This document shows positions 37,720-47,414 of a stretch of 64,000 bases of DNA, piece after piece. The first letter of the stretch is position 1, and every line of letters starts with the position of its first letter. Origin of the DNA: Gammaproteobacteria bacterium (lineage in GTDB: Bacteria; Pseudomonadota; Gammaproteobacteria; JAJFKO01); assembly GCA_028284465.1 (NCBI GenBank), contig JANQRR010000038.1:1-64000 (forward strand), read 5' to 3'. The notes beneath the pieces are model-generated. The model saw nothing but the letters and a program-made list of their open reading frames with translations. It was not told the origin of the DNA and made no database searches. The position numbers were made by a program, and so were the translations under genes.

Positions 37720-40700
37720 ATGATTTTTGTCCAACCCCATGAAATTCAAGATAAATATCGATTAGCAATTGCGAAAGCATACCGCATGGAAGAGGCCGAA
37801 TGTGTGCAGCAATTATTGGCAGGTGCCGAACTGTCAGCAGATATTATCAGCCGCATTAAGCAGCGAGCGAGTCAATTCGTCCAAGGTATGCGAGAAGCGC
37901 GGCTTGCTAAAAGTGGGCTTGATGCTTTTATGTATCAATATGATTTATCAAGTGCTGAAGGTATTGCCTTAATGTGTTTGGCGGAAGCTTTGTTACGTAT
38001 TCCCGACAAAACCACCGTCGATTCGTTAATTAAAGATAAATTGTCACAAGCAGATTGGTCAGCACATTTAGGCCAAAGTCATTCAATGTTTGTGAATGCG
38101 GCAACTTGGGGTTTAATGTTAACCGGTAAAATTGTCGCTAATCAAAATGAAAATAATTTATTAACATCATTACGCAAAATGGTGAAAAAATCGAGTATGC
38201 CAGTGATCCGCAAAATGATCGGGCAAGCGATGAAAATTTTAGGCGAACAATTTGTGATGGGACGCACAATTGATGACGCAATTAAGCGTGCACGTAAATT
38301 AGAAGCAAAAGGTTATCGTTATTCTTATGATATGTTAGGTGAAGCAGCGCGCACACGTGCAGATGCTGAACGTTACTTACAAGCATACCAAACCGCAATC
38401 GATAAAATTGGCAAAGCGGCAAATGACAAAGAAACTTTTACTGCGCCAGGGATTTCAGTAAAATTATCTGCATTACATCCACGTTATGAATTCGCGCAAC
38501 GCGATCGCGTTATCAAAGAGTTAACCCCACGTTTATTATTACTCGCACAACAAGCCAAAGCAGTAAATATTGGTTTAACGGTTGATGCTGAAGAAGCTGA
38601 TCGATTAGATATTTCATTAGATGTGATCGAACGTGTATTTGCCGATCCATCATTAGATGGTTGGGAAGGTTTTGGTTTGGCGGTGCAATCCTACCAAAAA
38701 CGTGCTATGGCCTTAATTGATTGGCTGGCCTTTTTAGCACGCCAATACAAACGACGGATCATGTTACGTTTGATCAAAGGTGCGTATTGGGATACTGAAA
38801 TTAAACAAACTCAAGAAAATGGCTTAGCAGATTATCCAGTATTTACTCGCAAGCCATCAACAGATGTGTCTTTTATTGCGTGTGCAAAAAAAATCTTAAG
38901 TTATCGTGATGAATTCTATCCACAGTTTGCTACACATAATGCTAATAGCTTAGCAACGATTTTAGAGTTAGTTGGGGATAGGCAAGATTTAGAATTTCAA
39001 TGTTTACACGGCATGGGTGAGCCACTCTATGATCAAGTTGTCGGTAAAGAACAATTAAATCGGCCGTGTCGGATCTATGCGCCAGTCGGCATGCATGAAG
39101 ATCTATTGCCGTATTTAGTGCGGCGGTTATTAGAAAATGGCGCCAACAGTTCGTTTGTTAATCGTATTGTCGATGAGAAACTGCCGATCAGTGATCTGGT
39201 TTCGCATGGCGTGGAAAAAGTCGCGTGCTTTGATTCAATTGCGCATCCGAAAATTCCGTTGCCGGTAAATATGTATGGTGCTTATCGACGTAATTCTCAA
39301 GGTGTGGATCTCAGTGATCCATTGCAATTACAACCATTAGCTGAAGCAATGCAAGACGCGACTAAAGAATCCTGGCGAGCAGCGCCGTTAGTTAATGGTA
39401 AGCAATTAACAGGTGAAGCTGAGCCCGTTCATAACCCAGCTGATCGACGTCAACAAGTAGGAACCGTTATTAAAGCAACTCCAGAGCAGGTTGAATTAGC
39501 ATTACAAACCGCGGAACAAGGTTTTAAACATTGGTCGGAGACTGATGTTGAAGAGCGCGCGCGTTGCTTAGAACGCATGGCAGCATTATTAGAAAAACAT
39601 CGTGCTAAATTTATGGCATTAGCAGTGCGCGAAGCCGGTAAGACTTTAGCAGATGCTGTTGCTGAAATACGTGAAGCTACCGATTTTTGTTATTACTATG
39701 CCAACCAAGCACGACAATTATTCACTCCAGTCGATTTGCCCAGCCCAACGGGTGAAAGCAATTGTTTGATGATGCGTGGGCGCGGCGTAATTGCTTGTAT
39801 TAGTCCATGGAATTTTCCATTAGCCATTTTCATGGGGCAAATTACCGCAGCGTTAGTTACCGGTAACAGTGTGATTGCTAAACCAGCAGCACAAACGCCA
39901 TTAATCGCTAGTTTTGCTTGCCAGTTATTACATGAAGCGGGTATTCCTAAAGATGTTTTACAATTGTTACCAGGAGCAGGTAAAGTTGTTGGCGCGCGTT
40001 TAGTTGATGACTCACGCATTAAAGGGGTTATTTTTACTGGTTCTACAGAAACCGCACGTTATATCAATCAAAGTTTAGCGCAACGTCCTGGACCCATTAT
40101 TCCATTTATTGCTGAAACCGGTGGGCAAAATGCAATGATTGTGGATTCATCAGCCTTGCCTGAGCAAGCAGTGTTAGACATTATAAAATCGGCATTTGGT
40201 AGTGCAGGGCAACGTTGTTCAGCGTTACGCGTGTTGTTTGTGCAAGAAGATATTGCCGATAAATTACTAACAATGTTAGCTGGTGCGATGGCAGAATTAA
40301 ACATTGGTGATCCAACTTGGTTGACTACTGATGTTGGCCCTGTGATTGATGGTGGTTCGGCTGAAACCTTGCAAGCACATAGTGATCGCATGCAACAAGA
40401 AGCAACATTATTGCATCAAGTCAGTTTAGATGAAGCTACGAAACACGGTAGTTTTTTTGCGCCGCGAGTATTTGAATTACAATCATTGGAACAATTACCA
40501 CGCGAAGTTTTCGGGCCAATTCTGCATGTGATCCGTTATAATGCCAATAAGCTAGATACGGTGATCGATAGCATTAATAATACCGGTTATGGTTTAACCT
40601 TAGGTGTGCAAACACGAGTGGCAGCAAAAGCTGAAGTGATCGCTGCCCAAGTCAGAGTTGGCAACGCCTATGTTAATCGTACTATGATCGGTGCAGTGGT

Positions 40701-40854
40701 TGGCGTGCAACCTTTTGGAGGTGAAGGCTTATCAGGCACAGGTCCGAAAGCTGGTGGCCCACATTATTTAACACGTTTATGTAATGAACGTGTTGTGACT
40801 GTCAATACTACAGCATCCGGTGGCAATACCACATTATTAACATTAACGGAGTAA
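37720..40854 (+). CDS. putA: Bifunctional proline dehydrogenase/P5C dehydrogenase PutA
   Basis: PutA oxidises proline to glutamate in two steps. The N-terminal half is an FAD-binding proline dehydrogenase barrel (DAEEADRLDIS, MLRLIKGAYWDTEIK, FQCLHGMGEPLY). The C-terminal half is an aldehyde dehydrogenase domain (ISPWNFPLAIF, FTGSTETAR, AETGGQNAMIVD, GQRCSALRVLF). At 1044 aa from ATG 37720 (GGAGAGG upstream) it lacks the N-terminal ribbon-helix-helix DNA-binding domain of E. coli PutA, so it is not expected to repress its own gene. Confidence 0.95.
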   Translation: MIFVQPHEIQDKYRLAIAKAYRMEEAECVQQLLAGAELSADIISRIKQRASQFVQGMREARLAKSGLDAFMYQYDLSSAEGIALMCLAEALLRIPDKTTVDSLIKDKLSQADWSAHLGQSHSMFVNAATWGLMLTGKIVANQNENNLLTSLRKMVKKSSMPVIRKMIGQAMKILGEQFVMGRTIDDAIKRARKLEAKGYRYSYDMLGEAARTRADAERYLQAYQTAIDKIGKAANDKETFTAPGISVKLSALHPRYEFAQRDRVIKELTPRLLLLAQQAKAVNIGLTVDAEEADRLDISLDVIERVFADPSLDGWEGFGLAVQSYQKRAMALIDWLAFLARQYKRRIMLRLIKGAYWDTEIKQTQENGLADYPVFTRKPSTDVSFIACAKKILSYRDEFYPQFATHNANSLATILELVGDRQDLEFQCLHGMGEPLYDQVVGKEQLNRPCRIYAPVGMHEDLLPYLVRRLLENGANSSFVNRIVDEKLPISDLVSHGVEKVACFDSIAHPKIPLPVNMYGAYRRNSQGVDLSDPLQLQPLAEAMQDATKESWRAAPLVNGKQLTGEAEPVHNPADRRQQVGTVIKATPEQVELALQTAEQGFKHWSETDVEERARCLERMAALLEKHRAKFMALAVREAGKTLADAVAEIREATDFCYYYANQARQLFTPVDLPSPTGESNCLMMRGRGVIACISPWNFPLAIFMGQITAALVTGNSVIAKPAAQTPLIASFACQLLHEAGIPKDVLQLLPGAGKVVGARLVDDSRIKGVIFTGSTETARYINQSLAQRPGPIIPFIAETGGQNAMIVDSSALPEQAVLDIIKSAFGSAGQRCSALRVLFVQEDIADKLLTMLAGAMAELNIGDPTWLTTDVGPVIDGGSAETLQAHSDRMQQEATLLHQVSLDEATKHGSFFAPRVFELQSLEQLPREVFGPILHVIRYNANKLDTVIDSINNTGYGLTLGVQTRVAAKAEVIAAQVRVGNAYVNRTMIGAVVGVQPFGGEGLSGTGPKAGGPHYLTRLCNERVVTVNTTASGGNTTLLTLTE

Positions 40855-40872
40855 CAATTCGTTATTGATATG

Positions 40873-41565
40873 TTAAAAAGGCAATAGTCGCCCATCGTGA
40901 TTAATGAACGCACCGCTTAATTCAAGCGTTGCACTATTAATAACTTTACGCACAGCTTTGATGCGTTCAGGTGGTTCCACGGTTGCATTTTCTCCACCCA
41001 TGTCAGTTTTCACCCAACCGGGATTGATAGCAATAACAGTTATATGACGAGGCTTTAAATCGATAGCCATGCTGCGCGCTACCATGTTTAAACCCGCTTT
41101 AGATGAGCGATAAATATAACGGCCACCGAGTTGATTATCAGTGATACTGCCAGAGAGACTTGAAACACAAACAATAAGTTTACGTTCACTTTTAGCAACT
41201 TGTTCAATTAACGTTTCACATATTTTTAATGGGGCAATCATATTGGTATGTAACACTTGTTCCCATTCAACAACGTTAACATCACCAAAATGCATTCCAG
41301 ATGGACCATAAATTCCAGCGTTATTAATCAAGATGTCGATGGGTCGAGTAATGATTTGGGTTAAATTTTTTATGGCATTCAAGTTTGTGACATCTAGAGG
41401 CAAGATCTCAAGTGTGTCAGCATGTTGTTGTTTAAGTTGCATTAATTCAGGAGCATTCTCAGGTTGGCGACAAGTGGCAATAACATAATAATTTTCTTTT
41501 ACATATTGCCGACAAAATTCTAAACCCAGACCACGACTAGAACCAGTGACAAATACTGTTTGCAT
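40873..41565 (-). CDS. Short-chain dehydrogenase/reductase
   Basis: The 230-aa protein has the cofactor motif TGSSRGLG, the NAG segment (LINNAGIYGP), a catalytic Ser (CVSSLSGS) and Y-x3-K (YRSSK). The N-terminal basic context does not settle NADH or NADPH. Substrate unknown. Confidence 0.9.
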   Translation of the reverse strand: MQTVFVTGSSRGLGLEFCRQYVKENYYVIATCRQPENAPELMQLKQQHADTLEILPLDVTNLNAIKNLTQIITRPIDILINNAGIYGPSGMHFGDVNVVEWEQVLHTNMIAPLKICETLIEQVAKSERKLIVCVSSLSGSITDNQLGGRYIYRSSKAGLNMVARSMAIDLKPRHITVIAINPGWVKTDMGGENATVEPPERIKAVRKVINSATLELSGAFINHDGRLLPF

Positions 41566-41593
41566 GGTAAGCTCCTTGTTTCAACTGCCAATC

Positions 41594-41624
41594 GTCATTG
41601 CTTCGCTGCGCTCCTCGCAATGAC
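41594..41624. repeat. Dispersed palindromic repeat, short copy
   Basis: GTCATTGCTTCGCTGCGCTCCTCGCAATGAC has the outer arms GTCATTGC and GCAATGAC that pair, and matches the reverse complement of the copies at 9093 and 15021. It lies between the SDR gene and dapB. Confidence 0.75.
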
Positions 41625-41645
41625 AATGTTTCCACAATAATGAAT

Positions 41646-42371
41646 CTAATCAATAATATATTCTAACCCATTAACCAATTCATTGAGGTTAACGACTTTT
41701 TTACAGGCTAACACCACGCCCGGCATAAAACATTGACGATCGATCGTGTCATGTTTCAGCGTTAACGTTTCTCCAGGGCTGCCAAAAATAATTTGCTGAT
41801 GCGCAAGCAAACCAGGCAAACGCACTGAATGGATCGGAATATCATCTTGCGTAGCGCCGCGTGCTCCAGCAAGTACTTCATGACAAGGACTAGTGGTTGC
41901 TGCATCACGATTTTGCGCAATCATCGTTGCTGTTTTAATCGCGGTGCCAGATGGTGCATCTTTCTTTTTATCATGGTGTAATTCAATAATCTCAACATGC
42001 GGTAAATGACGCGCTGCTTGTTGCGCGAATTGCATCATCAATACCACACTAATCGAAAAATTCGCAGCGATAATCCCGCCTAATTGTTGTTCTCGACATT
42101 GACGTTGTAGTTCAGTGATTTGTTCGGGAAGCAAACCACTGGTGCCGATCACCGGATGCACACCTGCGTCGATAATCGTGCGAGTGTTATCATATGCAGC
42201 AGTTGAAGTGGTAAAATCAACCACAACTTGTGCGTTAGTTTGCTTAATGTTAGCTGCTAAATCATCTTCACGTTGACCGATCCCAACTAATTCAAGTTTA
42301 GGATCTTGCTCAACATTGCGCGCAGCTAATTTTCCCATCTTACCGGCGCCGTTGATATATACGCGGATCAT
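41646..42371 (-). CDS. dapB: 4-hydroxy-tetrahydrodipicolinate reductase
   Basis: The enzyme makes tetrahydrodipicolinate in lysine and diaminopimelate synthesis. The 241-aa protein has the NAD(P)-binding GAGKMGKLA, the central VDFTTSTA and the catalytic ELHHDKKKDAPSGTA motif. It is divergent from the antiporter gene with an 81-nt gap. Confidence 0.96.
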   Translation of the reverse strand: MIRVYINGAGKMGKLAARNVEQDPKLELVGIGQREDDLAANIKQTNAQVVVDFTTSTAAYDNTRTIIDAGVHPVIGTSGLLPEQITELQRQCREQQLGGIIAANFSISVVLMMQFAQQAARHLPHVEIIELHHDKKKDAPSGTAIKTATMIAQNRDAATTSPCHEVLAGARGATQDDIPIHSVRLPGLLAHQQIIFGSPGETLTLKHDTIDRQCFMPGVVLACKKVVNLNELVNGLEYIID

Positions 42372-42452
42372 GGTGATGTTTTCCTTGTCAAAAGCATAAT
42401 GGTTGCATAAAATCAGGTATTAATCCAGCAATTCAGCAGACTAAAAATACGT

Positions 42453-43727
42453 ATGAATAATCTTATATTACTTGTTGTTGCCGCTGGCATTCTAGTTTAT
42501 GGGCTAGTTTCTGGGCAGGCGAAAAAAAGCATTATTACTGCACCAATGGCTTTTGTGTTATTTGGTTTTATCATTGGGCCTACCGTGTTACATGTTGCAC
42601 CGTTCAATGTCGAACATGGTTTCATTCATGTTATGGCAGAGATCACTTTGCTATTAGTCTTATTCACCGATGCAGCGCGTATTGATATTCGTTTGTTACG
42701 TCGTGAACATAACTTGCCAGAACGATTATTAATAATTGGTATGCCATTAACAATTATTTTAGGCACAATCGTGGCATATTACTTGTTACGAATGTCATTA
42801 TGGGATGCTGCTATCCTAGCAGCAATTTTAGCGCCGACAGACGCAGCATTAGGCCAAGCCGTGGTGAATAGTGAATTAATTCCACCACGCATTCGTCAAG
42901 CGTTAAATGTGGAGAGTGGTTTAAATGATGGGATAGCTTTACCAATCATATTAATTTTTGTGTCTTTTGCAGGTGTGACAGAACATAGTCAAAGTTTTGC
43001 ATTTTGGACCAAGTTTACTTTATTGCAAGTTATTTTAGGGCCGATAGTAGGTTGTGTGATTGGATTCTTTGGGGGACGTTTAGTTGAGTATGCAAGCGAC
43101 ACAGGTTGGATGACGCGGATCTTTCAAGATTTGGCTGCATTAGGTTTGTCAATCATCGCTTATGCATTAGCGGTGCAACTTGGTGGCAATGGTTTTATTG
43201 CAGCGTTTTGTGCCGGTTTGATGTTAGGAAATTTCTCCCGCAAACTTTGCCAATGTTTATATGAATTTGCTGAAGCAGAAGGGCAGTTATTAACACTATT
43301 AATATTTATGATTTTTGGAGCGGTGTTAATGCCAACCGTTATCGAGTATTTAACATGGCAAACATTTTTATATGCACTATTGAGTTTAACAGTTATTAGA
43401 ATGATCCCTGTTTGTATCAGTTTATTTGGCGCTAATTTATGTTGGGATACGCAATTATTTTTAGGCTGGTTTGGGCCGCGCGGGATTGCATCCATATTGT
43501 TTGGCTTATTAGTGTTAGAAGAAGCCCAACTTCCAGGCACTAATCATATTTTAAGTGTGGTTTTTATTACCGTAACTTTAAGTATCTTTGCTCATGGGAT
43601 CACAGCATATCCTGCAACACGATGGTATGGTCGGCGTTTAGCACGCAGAAAACGTCAACATGAACATGCCACTGTCACGGAAATGCCCGTGCGTTTGCCA
43701 GATGCTTCACATAAAATTGCGCGTTAA
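42453..43727 (+). CDS. Cation:proton antiporter, CPA1/NhaP type
   Basis: The 424-aa integral membrane protein has about 11-12 spans. The ion-binding region reads APTDAALGQAVV, and NVESGLNDGIALP is the ND motif typical of CPA1 Na+/H+ antiporters. A basic cytoplasmic tail ends the protein. It should help pH and sodium balance. The stop shares TTAA with the convergent small gene. Confidence 0.88.
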   Translation: MNNLILLVVAAGILVYGLVSGQAKKSIITAPMAFVLFGFIIGPTVLHVAPFNVEHGFIHVMAEITLLLVLFTDAARIDIRLLRREHNLPERLLIIGMPLTIILGTIVAYYLLRMSLWDAAILAAILAPTDAALGQAVVNSELIPPRIRQALNVESGLNDGIALPIILIFVSFAGVTEHSQSFAFWTKFTLLQVILGPIVGCVIGFFGGRLVEYASDTGWMTRIFQDLAALGLSIIAYALAVQLGGNGFIAAFCAGLMLGNFSRKLCQCLYEFAEAEGQLLTLLIFMIFGAVLMPTVIEYLTWQTFLYALLSLTVIRMIPVCISLFGANLCWDTQLFLGWFGPRGIASILFGLLVLEEAQLPGTNHILSVVFITVTLSIFAHGITAYPATRWYGRRLARRKRQHEHATVTEMPVRLPDASHKIAR

Positions 43728-44041
43728 GGTTTTGCCTCTAATAATTTACGATGCATTTTATGCACCCAGCGCTCGCCAGCTTTAATGGCTTTGATAACGC
43801 GTCTATCAGTAGTGGTGAGTAAAACATTTTGATGCCACGCAAGGTTTTTATCAAGCCAAGCATGCAATAGATAATAATCACTAGATGATAAGCCTTGAGT
43901 GATCAAGCCTTCAAAAATACGGCGCAATTCATCACGAATTTTTATGGCAGCTTTAAGGTTGCCTTCAATAACAAAACGCTCGGCAATTTTGCCATGATCG
44001 TTAATATAATGTAATGCGTCTTCAACCGATTTGGCTTTCAT
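43724..44041 (-). CDS. Hypothetical protein, about 105 aa
   Basis: This is a small, charged, helical protein with several Arg and Trp residues (ELRRIFEGLITQGLSSSD, AGERWVHKMHRKLLE). I do not recognise a family. The start at ATG 44041 has GAGG 8 nt upstream, so expression is likely. No membrane span or signal is seen. Confidence 0.65.
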   Translation of the reverse strand: MKAKSVEDALHYINDHGKIAERFVIEGNLKAAIKIRDELRRIFEGLITQGLSSSDYYLLHAWLDKNLAWHQNVLLTTTDRRVIKAIKAGERWVHKMHRKLLEAKP

Positions 44042-44242
44042 AAGCACAACCTCAAGTGATACTTAAAATATTAGCATAATAGCTTTCACACATAAAAGCC
44101 AAGTGATAATTTTTCATGTAAGCTATTGATTATAAAGAATAAAGTGCAAAAATCAAGTGATCTTATACACCAAAGCCAAGTTGTCTGTTACACTAAAGTC
44201 GAGTTAAATAACATAAGTACTATATAAGCAAATAAAGTGACT

Positions 44243-45271
44243 ATGAAATTCAATCTGCTAATTGTCAAAGAAACACGATCAGGCGAGCGTCGAGTTGGCT
44301 TGATCCCAAGTGATGCCAAAAAGCTTATTAATCATGGTCATTCAGTTAATGTTGAACATGATGCAGGCTTGGCAGCAGGATATTCTGATCAAGATTATCA
44401 AAATGTTGGGGTTACTATTCGTTATGTTGATAAAGCTGATCCAATAGACAGCTATAAATCTTTATTCTCAGATATCAATTTAATCGTGCGAGCAAAACGC
44501 CCTGAGCGCGACAGAGAAATTTTAGAAAGCCAAACTATAAATAAAAATACCATAATGATCGGAGCTCTAGATCCTTTAGAGCGCAATTCAAAACATATTG
44601 ACGAATATCATCGTGCTGGAATTGTTGCTTATAGCATTGATCAATTGCAGTTGCCAACAGATAATCCCATGAATATCTTAGCAGCTATGAGTAAAATTGC
44701 GGGTAAACTAGCAATGCTTGATGCTATAGACAAAGCTCGCACAAATGCAAAGAAAGTTGTTATCATCGGTTTTGGAACCGTTGGTCAGGCTGCATTTTAT
44801 CAGGCTATTGATAGCGGCTATACGCCACTTGTTGTGTTGCATAATACCAATAAGACAAATGAAATTAAAAAGTCTGGTGGCACTTATTTATTAATGGATA
44901 GAAAGGGTACTATTGAACAACAGCGAGAAAAACTTAAAGATCTATTAATGGATGCAGATATAGTTATCACTAGTGCAAGGCGTTCTAATCAATTAGCTCC
45001 AGTATTGATAACTAAAGATATGCTACAAAATATGCAATCAGGTTGCGTGATTGTTGATATGGCATTATCAGAGGGGGGTAATGTCGAAGGTAGCGAACAT
45101 GATGCTACGCTTACCTTAGGTAATAATGTTATTGTTACTAATGTTAGTGGCTACCCAAAAGCTGTGCCGCAAGAAGCAAGTCAATTGTGGAGTAATGCAA
45201 GTCTACATGTAATATACGAATTAGCTAATAAGGGATCTGTTTTAAAAGACTGTATGCTATCGCTTAAATAA
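44243..45271 (+). CDS. Alanine dehydrogenase / transhydrogenase-alpha family protein
   Basis: The N-terminal domain has the family signature KETRSGERRVGLIPSDAKKL and GHSVNVEHDAGLAAGY, and the second domain has the dinucleotide-binding IIGFGTVGQAAF. This fits the PNT/alanine dehydrogenase fold. At about 343 aa it is slightly shorter than a typical alanine dehydrogenase (about 370), and the region between 180 and 230 differs. It could be an alanine dehydrogenase or a related opine-like enzyme. No transhydrogenase beta gene is adjacent. Confidence 0.75.
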   Translation: MKFNLLIVKETRSGERRVGLIPSDAKKLINHGHSVNVEHDAGLAAGYSDQDYQNVGVTIRYVDKADPIDSYKSLFSDINLIVRAKRPERDREILESQTINKNTIMIGALDPLERNSKHIDEYHRAGIVAYSIDQLQLPTDNPMNILAAMSKIAGKLAMLDAIDKARTNAKKVVIIGFGTVGQAAFYQAIDSGYTPLVVLHNTNKTNEIKKSGGTYLLMDRKGTIEQQREKLKDLLMDADIVITSARRSNQLAPVLITKDMLQNMQSGCVIVDMALSEGGNVEGSEHDATLTLGNNVIVTNVSGYPKAVPQEASQLWSNASLHVIYELANKGSVLKDCMLSLK

Positions 45272-45348
45272 TTAAAAACGGTGCTTTTTTAAAAATTTAG
45301 CGTTATTATTATCTGCAAACTTCATAAATAGAATAATAGGAGCAAAAC

Positions 45349-46821
45349 ATGAAACATTCTTCTTTGCATTTGCCACAACAGTCTTCATTGCTTACCTCTA
45401 ATGTTAATAAACAGCATAATGACTTAATTGTTTTTGTCGTTACAACATTTATTCATTCAATAAATGTTAAATCTAGCTCGCTGCTCACAAGTGCTAAAGG
45501 TAATTTGCCGATTTTAAGGAGGAAAATTAAAGTTCATAATGATATGGCAGAATTGTTATTAAGCCAGCTTAGAAATAATCAACGAGCTAATGCAAATTTA
45601 TTAACTAGCATAAACACAATAATGAATTTTGTTAATGGAGAAGAGCCATTTAACAAAAGAAAGAAAGGGGCATTAACGAAAGCATTAGCAAAATTTTGTA
45701 ATAACTTACAAGATCCTGAACCTGATGCAAAGCAACCGAGTCGATTAGTTATTCACAAACAGACAGCCCCGAATAACATTATAAATGCGATGGTATTGCT
45801 TTTTAATTTATATGCGACTTATGAAACTAAAAGTAGTGGTAAGGATTCAGCGTCACGTATCCAAGTTCAAAATAAAATTGCTGAAGGACAAAAATTATTG
45901 GTAAAAGTCGCAGTTGAATCTGAGGCACAAGAATTTCAAGATATAGCACAAATATATAAATATAATAATGATTTGCTAAATTTCTTAAAAAAATCAAAAG
46001 GCGAAAGCTATACAGCCCCACAATTTGCTTTTATGTTAGGTGAAGTGTTGTTCGCGTATCCTGATCCAATGATACTATTAAGAGAGTATCATTATCAAGG
46101 ATCACATCAAGCATCATTTGTTGAATTATTGCTTAAATATAAAGATTCAATCCCGGTTTTTGTTGATAATGTGTTATTAGTACAAAGTAGAGAAGCATTA
46201 AAAAAGCTAAGTAAAGATTTGAAGAGTTTTATTAATCATCTTACTGGTCAAATGTTACAAGATGGCCAAGAAGAACAAGAGCTTGATTTAAGTTGGTTCC
46301 GCTTACCACAAAGAGATAGTATTGTATATTCAAAATTATTAAAGCTTGTGATAAAACGAAACAGAGTTCTAAAGCAAGGGGCTTCTCAAGATAAAAGAAC
46401 AGTTAAAGAACGATTGACAAATATACTTGAAACAGAAAGAGAAGCACGCAAAGCAGATATCCTTGCTAAAAGAAAAGGTGAAGTTGTAGATATACCAGCT
46501 GGTTCGCAACCCGTTATTACAATGCCTCAGCCTTTGCTTGAAGAAAAATTAGTAGTTGGAACTTCAAATCCACAACGACGATTATCTATCGGAGATCAGC
46601 ATCGTAGATCTAGAAAAAACACAGGGCCTACATCAGATAACTCTTCTGGTTGGGGACGTCCTCGTTCAGCAAGTGGTAGTAGTGGCAAAGGTAGCAGGAG
46701 AAATTCAATTACGAATTTTATAGGGCAACGTCGAAAATCAGTTTCATCACCACAAACACCATCACCACCGACAAAAAATACGCTGCAATCTAAATCACCA
46801 CGGCCAGGAAATTCTGGCTAA
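45349..46821 (+). CDS. Unknown protein, helical with Ser/Arg-rich C-terminal tail
   Basis: No family recognised. Residues 1-370 are mainly helical without a signal peptide; residues 370-490 are disordered-looking, rich in Ser, Arg, Gly and Pro (RSASGSSGKGSRRNS, SPQTPSPPTK). AGGAG lies 7 nt before the start. The basic Ser/Pro tail resembles that at the ends of the giant proteins. A host-directed protein is possible but unproven. The reading frame ends just where a phosphoesterase remnant begins. Confidence 0.65.
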   Translation: MKHSSLHLPQQSSLLTSNVNKQHNDLIVFVVTTFIHSINVKSSSLLTSAKGNLPILRRKIKVHNDMAELLLSQLRNNQRANANLLTSINTIMNFVNGEEPFNKRKKGALTKALAKFCNNLQDPEPDAKQPSRLVIHKQTAPNNIINAMVLLFNLYATYETKSSGKDSASRIQVQNKIAEGQKLLVKVAVESEAQEFQDIAQIYKYNNDLLNFLKKSKGESYTAPQFAFMLGEVLFAYPDPMILLREYHYQGSHQASFVELLLKYKDSIPVFVDNVLLVQSREALKKLSKDLKSFINHLTGQMLQDGQEEQELDLSWFRLPQRDSIVYSKLLKLVIKRNRVLKQGASQDKRTVKERLTNILETEREARKADILAKRKGEVVDIPAGSQPVITMPQPLLEEKLVVGTSNPQRRLSIGDQHRRSRKNTGPTSDNSSGWGRPRSASGSSGKGSRRNSITNFIGQRRKSVSSPQTPSPPTKNTLQSKSPRPGNSG

Positions 46822-46834
46822 ATATGAAAATAAC

Positions 46835-47266
46835 TTGGTAACACTTAATGATAGTCGCTTGATCATTGATTTATTACAACAAAGAATGCTGGGCAAACAT
46901 TATTTGTTGAAAAAAATGCAGCACCTTGCTGATCTTGACGCAAAAAAGTTATATAATGACTTAGTTGCAGCTATCAATGACCATCGACCCAAACAAATTG
47001 TAATCCTGACTCATGTGCCACCGTTTAAAGAAGCTTGCATGCGTCAGGGTAAAATAAGTGATGATGATTGGTTACCTTACTTTAGCTCAAAAGCAACTGG
47101 AGATGTGTTACTCCAAGTAGCAAAAGCGAATTCAGCGATTAAATTCCTTGTTTTGTGTGGACATACGCACAGTGAGGCATTGTATCAATCTAGCAATAAC
47201 TTAGTGATCAAGGCTGGAAAAGCCGAATATTTCCAGCCAGAAGTGCAAGAAATTATTTATGTTTAA
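46835..47266 (+). pseudogene. Remnant of a calcineurin-like metallophosphoesterase (3' half)
   Basis: The 143 residues carry the C-terminal motifs of the family (ILTHVPPF and CGHTHSEA), but the N-terminal metal ligands (D-x-H, GDxxD, GNH) are missing. The only start is a TTG. The same frame is open further upstream to about 46808 (EILAKYENNL), inside the preceding gene's 3' end, so homology probably begins there. I infer that the 5' part was lost when the upstream gene was inserted or rearranged. Confidence 0.7.
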
Positions 47267-47287
47267 AAATAACTATTAACATTTTGC

Positions 47288-47316
47288 TTTACTTATGCCC
47301 AATTTTATTGTATAAT
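47288..47316 (+). promoter_or_regulatory. Promoter of giant gene 1, shared with giant gene 2
   Basis: TTTACT (47288-47293), a 17-bp spacer and a perfect TATAAT (47311-47316). The surrounding 38 nt match the region before the gene at 58361 (TGCTTTACTTAT ... TTGTATAATTTT). Confidence 0.7.
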
Positions 47317-47414
47317 TTTTGCTTAAATAGTGAAATTATTTGGAAAATATCAATAAAAATAACAAGATAAAATTCATGAAAATTTTAACTAATATGGAAT
47401 AGGGAATCATAGTA

